Shown piece after piece: positions 59,722 to 64,000 of a DNA stretch of 64,000 nt (position 1 is its first letter; the number at the start of each line of letters is the position of its first letter). This DNA comes from Hyphomicrobiales bacterium (GTDB taxonomy: Bacteria > Pseudomonadota > Alphaproteobacteria > Rhizobiales > Rhizobiaceae), in the NCBI GenBank assembly GCA_900471515.1, contig UCFC01000013.1:124001-188000 (forward strand). Reading direction: 5' to 3'. Made by a program: the position numbers and the translations under genes. The notes under the pieces are model-generated. The model was not told the DNA's origin. It saw only the letters and a list, made by a program, of their open reading frames with translations, and made no database searches.

Positions 59722-61989
59722 ATGGACGAAGAAGGGGTATCGCCGGAAGCGGCGAGCGAGGCGGTGACAACGGTGACCGACCGTCGTGCCCTGTTTGCGG
59801 TACCGGGCCTCGTGCTTGCCGGCGGCGCGCTGGTCTGCGCGACCGTCACGCTCTTCGTGCTGCTGGGCGTAACGCCGATTGCCCCGACCTCGCATGTGGT
59901 CATCGGTTCGGTCGTCATCAATTCCTTTTTCGTCCTCGGCCTGATCGCCCTGATCGGCCGCGAGGTCGCGCGGCTTTTCAAGGCCCGCACGCGCGGGCGC
60001 GCGGCTGCGCGCCTGCATATCCGCATCGTCGTGCTGTTCTCGATCGTCGCGATCACGCCGGCGATTCTGGTGGCGATCTTTGCCAGTATCACGCTCAATG
60101 CCGGCCTCGACCGCTGGTTTGCCCTTCGCACCCAGGCGATCGTCAGTTCGTCCCGCAATATCGGCCAGGCCTATATGCTGGAAAATGCCAGCTATCTGCA
60201 GGGCCAGACGGTATCGATGGCCAATGACCTGGAGCGCAACCGCGCGCTCTACAGCCTCGACAGGACCGGCTTCGGCGAGCTGATGACCCGGCAGGCAAGG
60301 GGGCGCGGCCTGCTCGGCGCCTTCCTGGTCGAACGTGACGGCTCGGTCGTCGTCCAGGCCGATATCGCTACGGAAAAACCGCTCCCTGCCATCCCGCAGG
60401 ATGCGTTGGAAAAGGCGGCCGCAGGCCAGCCCACGCTCATTCCGCCCGGTGTCACCAACCTCGTCGGCGCCATCATCCGGCTCGAGGCGATCCCCGGAAC
60501 CTTCCTCTATACGGTGCGCGCGGTCGATCCCAAGGTCATGAACGCCATGCGCATGATGGAGGAGAACGCCACCGAATACCGCTCGATGGAGGCTGGCCGG
60601 GTCTCGCTGCAGATCGCCTTCGCGGTTCTCTATATCGGCTTTGCGCTGATCGTGCTGCTGGCGGCGATCTGGACCGCGATTGCGGTCGCCGACCGTATCG
60701 TGCGGCCGATCCGCCTGTTGATTACGGCCGCCGATAGCGTCGCCTCCGGCAATATGGACATCGTCGTTCCCGTCCACGCCGTTGATGGCGACGTCGCCAG
60801 CCTCTCGCGCACCTTCAACAAGATGATCTCGGAAATCCGCACCCAGCGCGACGAGATCCTTGAGGCGAAGGACGAGGTGGACGACCGCCGCCGTTTCATC
60901 GAGGCCGTGCTGTCGGGTGTCACGGCTGCCGTCATCGGCGTCGAACAGGACCGGCGCATCACCATCGTCAACAGTTCGGCAGAAACGCTGATGGCGCTCC
61001 AGGCCGACGACATGCTCGGCAAGCAGCTGTCGGAAATCGCCCCTGAAGTCGATCAGGTGCTGACGGAAGCTGCCGCGCGTTACCGCGGCGATTTCCGCAA
61101 GCAGATCGCTTTGGTGCGCGGCGGCACGGTGCGCACGCTGAGCGTTCAGGTCACTCGCGAGGAAGTGCGCGATCTCAGCGAATCCTACGTCATCACGCTT
61201 GATGACATCACCGATCTCGTTATCGCACAGCGCTCGACTGCCTGGGGTGACGTTGCGCGCCGCATCGCCCACGAGATCAAGAATCCGCTGACGCCGATCC
61301 AGCTTTCGGCGGAACGCATCCGCCGCCGTTACGGCAAGCAGATCGACGAGAACGACCGCGCCGTCTTCGACCAGTGTACGGACACGATCATCCGTCAGGT
61401 CGGCGATATCGGCCGCATGGTCGATGAATTCTCCGCCTTTGCCCGCATGCCGAAGCCGACGAAGGAGCCGAGCGACCTGCGCGCCATCCTTCACGACGCA
61501 ATCTTCCTGCGTGAGATGGGCAACAACCATATCACCTTCCTGCAGGAACTCGGCGAGGAGCGGCTCGAAGGCGCCTTCGACAGCCGCATGCTGGGGCAGG
61601 CCTTCGGCAATCTGATCAAGAATGCGGTGGAGGCGATCGAAGCCGTGCCGAGTGAGGAGCGCGAGGAGCGCAAGATCCTCGTCCGCACGTCCAAGGATGA
61701 AGCGCGCGACCGCTTCACCGTCGACATTATCGACAACGGCCGCGGCCTGCCTGTCGAGAACCGTCACAGCATTCTGGAACCCTACATGACGATGCGGGAG
61801 AAGGGCACCGGCCTCGGCCTCGCCATCGTCAAGAAGATCATCGAGGAACATGGCGGGCAGCTCGAACTGCATGATGCACCCGCAGATTTTGACCAGGGAA
61901 GAGGGGCCATGATCCGCGTGCATCTGCCACGCCGGGATGTCGCCGCAACCCCGGCAGCCAGTGACAAGGAAAGCGTATATGGCCTCTGA
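59722..61989 (+). CDS. ntrY: Nitrogen regulation sensor kinase NtrY
   Basis: A 755-residue membrane histidine kinase. Three N-terminal helices (about 19-48, 57-78, 98-125) are followed by a periplasmic sensor region (about 126-290), a fourth helix (about 295-325), a HAMP domain, a PAS domain, and the kinase core with His517 in [21 protein letters not shown], an N box LIKNAVEAIEA and GTGLGLAIVKKI. It pairs with NtrX; in relatives the pair responds to nitrogen and redox state. Its last 11 bases overlap ntrX. Confidence 0.95.
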   Translation: MDEEGVSPEAASEAVTTVTDRRALFAVPGLVLAGGALVCATVTLFVLLGVTPIAPTSHVVIGSVVINSFFVLGLIALIGREVARLFKARTRGRAAARLHIRIVVLFSIVAITPAILVAIFASITLNAGLDRWFALRTQAIVSSSRNIGQAYMLENASYLQGQTVSMANDLERNRALYSLDRTGFGELMTRQARGRGLLGAFLVERDGSVVVQADIATEKPLPAIPQDALEKAAAGQPTLIPPGVTNLVGAIIRLEAIPGTFLYTVRAVDPKVMNAMRMMEENATEYRSMEAGRVSLQIAFAVLYIGFALIVLLAAIWTAIAVADRIVRPIRLLITAADSVASGNMDIVVPVHAVDGDVASLSRTFNKMISEIRTQRDEILEAKDEVDDRRRFIEAVLSGVTAAVIGVEQDRRITIVNSSAETLMALQADDMLGKQLSEIAPEVDQVLTEAAARYRGDFRKQIALVRGGTVRTLSVQVTREEVRDLSESYVITLDDITDLVIAQRSTAWGDVARRIAHEIKNPLTPIQLSAERIRRRYGKQIDENDRAVFDQCTDTIIRQVGDIGRMVDEFSAFARMPKPTKEPSDLRAILHDAIFLREMGNNHITFLQELGEERLEGAFDSRMLGQAFGNLIKNAVEAIEAVPSEEREERKILVRTSKDEARDRFTVDIIDNGRGLPVENRHSILEPYMTMREKGTGLGLAIVKKIIEEHGGQLELHDAPADFDQGRGAMIRVHLPRRDVAATPAASDKESVYGL

Positions 61990-63343
61990 TATTCTCGTCG
62001 TCGATGACGAACATGACATTCGCGAGATCGTTGCCGGTATCCTGTCGGATGAGGGGCACGAAACCCGCATGGCGCATGACAGCGACAGCGCGCTGGCGGC
62101 GATTTCCGATCGCGTGCCGCGCCTCGTCTTCCTCGATATCTGGATGCAGGGCAGCAAGCTCGACGGCCTCTCGCTGCTGGACGAGATCAAGACCCGTCAT
62201 CCAGAGCTTCCCGTCGTCATGATTTCCGGCCACGGCAATATCGAGACGGCCGTCTCGGCCATCAAGCGCGGCGCCTTCGACTTCATCGAAAAGCCGTTCA
62301 AGGCCGACCGGCTGATCCTGATCGCCGAGCGGGCACTGGAAAACTCCAAGCTGAAGCGCGAAAATATCGAGCTGAAACGCCGCGCCGGCGATGCGGTGGA
62401 GCTGATCGGCACCTCGGTCGCCGTCTCGCAGCTGCGCCAGACGATCGACAAGGTCTCGCCCACCAACAGCCGTATCATGATCTTCGGCGCATCCGGTTCC
62501 GGCAAGGAACTCGTGGCGCGCATGATCCACAAGAAGTCGGCGCGCGCCAACGGCCCCTTCGTGGCGCTGAACGCCGCCAACATCACGCCCGACCGCATGG
62601 AAGTGGCGCTGTTCGGCACCGAAGGCGCTCCGGGTCAGGCCCGCAAGATCGGCGCGCTGGAAGAAGCCCATCGCGGCATCCTCTATCTCGACGAAGTCGG
62701 CGAAATGCCGCGCGAAACGCAGAACAAGATCCTGCGCGTGCTGGTCGATCAGCAGTTCGAGCGCGTGGGTGGCTCCAAGCGCGTGAAGGTCGATGTGCGC
62801 ATCATCTCCTCGACCGCCTATAATCTGGAAAGCCGCATCGCCGAGGGCTGGTTCCGCGAAGATCTCTATCATCGCCTGGCTGTCGTGCCGGTGCGTGTGC
62901 CGCAGCTTGCCGAGCGTCGCGAGGATATCCCGTTCCTCGTCGATCAGCTCATGCGCCAGATTTCCGAACAGGCGGGCATCCGGCCGCGCCGTATCGGCGA
63001 CGATGCCATGGCCGTGCTGCAGGCCCACGACTGGCCGGGAAACATCCGCCAGCTGCGCAACAATATCGAGCGGCTGATGATCCTTGCCCGCACCGACGGC
63101 CCGGATGCACCGATCACCGCCGACATGCTGCCGACCGACCTCGGCGACATGCTGCCCAAGGTTTCGACCAAGAACGACTATCACATCATGACGCTGCCGC
63201 TGCGCGAAGCCCGCGAGATGTTCGAGAAGGATTACCTGATCGCCCAGATCAACCGCTTTGGCGGCAACATCTCGCGCACGGCCGAATTCGTCGGCATGGA
63301 GCGCTCGGCGCTGCATCGCAAGCTGAAGTCGCTCGGCGTCTGA
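61979..63343 (+). CDS. ntrX: Nitrogen regulation response regulator NtrX
   Basis: A 454-residue NtrC-like regulator. The receiver domain has phospho-acceptor D53 in LVFLDIWMQGS; the AAA+ domain has Walker A GASGSGKE at 170-177 and Walker B GILYLDEVGE at about 233-242; a Fis-like helix-turn-helix ends it (ISRTAEFVGMERSALHRKL). Where NtrC has GAFTGA, NtrX reads LFGTEGAPGQARKIG (211-225), so the sigma-54-contact loop is absent. The ATG at 61979 has AAGGA 8 bases upstream and overlaps ntrY. Confidence 0.95.
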   Translation: MASDILVVDDEHDIREIVAGILSDEGHETRMAHDSDSALAAISDRVPRLVFLDIWMQGSKLDGLSLLDEIKTRHPELPVVMISGHGNIETAVSAIKRGAFDFIEKPFKADRLILIAERALENSKLKRENIELKRRAGDAVELIGTSVAVSQLRQTIDKVSPTNSRIMIFGASGSGKELVARMIHKKSARANGPFVALNAANITPDRMEVALFGTEGAPGQARKIGALEEAHRGILYLDEVGEMPRETQNKILRVLVDQQFERVGGSKRVKVDVRIISSTAYNLESRIAEGWFREDLYHRLAVVPVRVPQLAERREDIPFLVDQLMRQISEQAGIRPRRIGDDAMAVLQAHDWPGNIRQLRNNIERLMILARTDGPDAPITADMLPTDLGDMLPKVSTKNDYHIMTLPLREAREMFEKDYLIAQINRFGGNISRTAEFVGMERSALHRKLKSLGV

Positions 63344-63403
63344 TTTTTCCCGGCGCGGGCTCAAGCCGCGCCGGTCCCCTCCCTTTGCCTGAAGCAGGTT
63401 TTC

Positions 63404-64000
63404 AATGCCCAGAATCGCCTATGTGAATGGACGTTACGTGCCGCATTCCGATGCCGCGGTGCATATCGAGGATCGCGGCTATCAGTTCGCCGATGGCGTC
63501 TACGAGGTCTGCGAAGTCCGTCACGGCCTGATCGTCGACCTGACGCGGCATCTCAACCGTCTCGATCGTTCGCTGGGCGAATTGCGCATCGCCTGGCCGA
63601 TGAGCCGGGCGGCCCTGACGCAGGTGATTCGCCAGACCTTGCGCCGCAATCATGTGCGCAACGGCCTCTTTTATCTGCAGGTGACGCGCGGCGTCGCCCG
63701 CCGTGACCATGTCTTCCCGGCCGAGGGCACGCCGCCGTCGATCGTCGTGACGGCCAAGAGCACCGATCCGTCGATCATTGCCAGGAAGAACGCTTCCGGC
63801 ATCAAGGCGATCACCGTTCCCGACAACCGGTGGGACCGCGTCGACATCAAGACGGTGGGGCTGCTGTCGAACGCCCTTGCGCGCCAGCAGGCGAAGGAGG
63901 CGGGCGCTCAGGAGGCGATCTATGTCGATGCCGACGGCATGGTGAAGGAGGGCGCTGCGACCAACGTCTGGATCGTCGATGCCGATGGTAAGCTGGTAAC
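63404..64000 (+). CDS. dat: D-amino acid aminotransferase (partial, runs off window)
   Basis: The first 199 codons of a fold-type IV PLP aminotransferase, open to the window edge. It begins MPRIAYVNGRYVPHSDAAVHIEDRGYQFADGVYEV, the usual start of this class, and the PLP lysine is K149 in RVDIKTVGLLSNALARQ, equivalent to K145 of the Bacillus D-amino acid aminotransferase. It likely interconverts D-alanine and D-glutamate keto acids for cell-wall building. The position after ntrX (hfq usually follows) is conserved in rhizobia. The last bases encode DADGKLV. Confidence 0.9.

Overview
This window looks like core chromosome of an alphaproteobacterium of the Rhizobiaceae, most likely genus Rhizobium. 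The reasons are uniformly high-GC third positions, the aapJQMP general amino acid transporter, a dusB-ntrB-ntrC-ntrY-ntrX-dat cluster, a lexA promoter with a GTTC-N7-GTTC box, an EipB envelope protein, two accessory complex I subunits (NDUFS4-like and NDUFS6-like), LpxI instead of LpxH, and fused IspD-IspF. No phage, insertion sequence, CRISPR array or obvious horizontally acquired island is visible. The assignment rests on recognised protein families and gene order; no database search was possible.

Layout. 0-4 kb: gloA, a double cold-shock-domain protein, a DUF192 protein, tRNA-Pro(TGG), a 36-codon membrane microprotein, an NDUFS4-like protein, tRNA-Arg(TCT) and a DUF992 secreted protein. 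4-8.6 kb: the aap operon on the minus strand. 9-21 kb: metC, a flavin monooxygenase with a zinc protein, an alpha/beta hydrolase, cysE, DUF3126, a phasin, clpS-clpA, and a minus-strand run ridA-gdpD-DUF482-HIT-Dabb. 21-35.4 kb: eipB, then a long co-oriented series for translation and envelope building (rpsB, tsf, pyrH, frr, uppS, cdsA, rseP, bamA, lpxD, fabZ, lpxA, lpxI, lpxB). 35.4-43.5 kb: gltA, comEC, lexA, a VOC protein, kdsA, eno. 43.6-53.7 kb: ftsB/divIC-like gene, the pyruvate dehydrogenase cluster pdhABC-lpdA with an SGNH hydrolase and a GNAT enzyme inside it, two small YeaQ/GlsB membrane proteins around a triple palindromic repeat, lipA, a P-loop NTPase and a COQ10-type START protein. 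53.7-64 kb: a small secreted protein, cinA-like and ispDF on the minus strand, then dusB-ntrBC-ntrYX and the first 199 codons of dat, which runs off the window.

How the parts fit. lipA makes the lipoyl cofactor carried by PdhB, PdhC and their E3 partner LpdA. uppS, cdsA, rseP, bamA, the lpx genes and kdsA together supply undecaprenyl phosphate, phospholipid precursor, envelope surveillance, outer membrane protein assembly, lipid A and Kdo. NtrBC and NtrYX control nitrogen metabolism, of which the aap uptake system is a known target in R. leguminosarum.

The most interesting non-coding signals are a nested hairpin leader before the DUF3126 gene, a hairpin that buries part of the pdhA ribosome binding site, a dyad overlapping the likely phasin promoter, an array of three nested palindromes between two paralogous membrane-protein genes, paired inverted and direct repeats between ntrC and ntrY, and perfect short tandem duplications just upstream of eipB and rseP. 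I found no wholly new multi-gene system; the candidates above are regulatory or small-protein leads.
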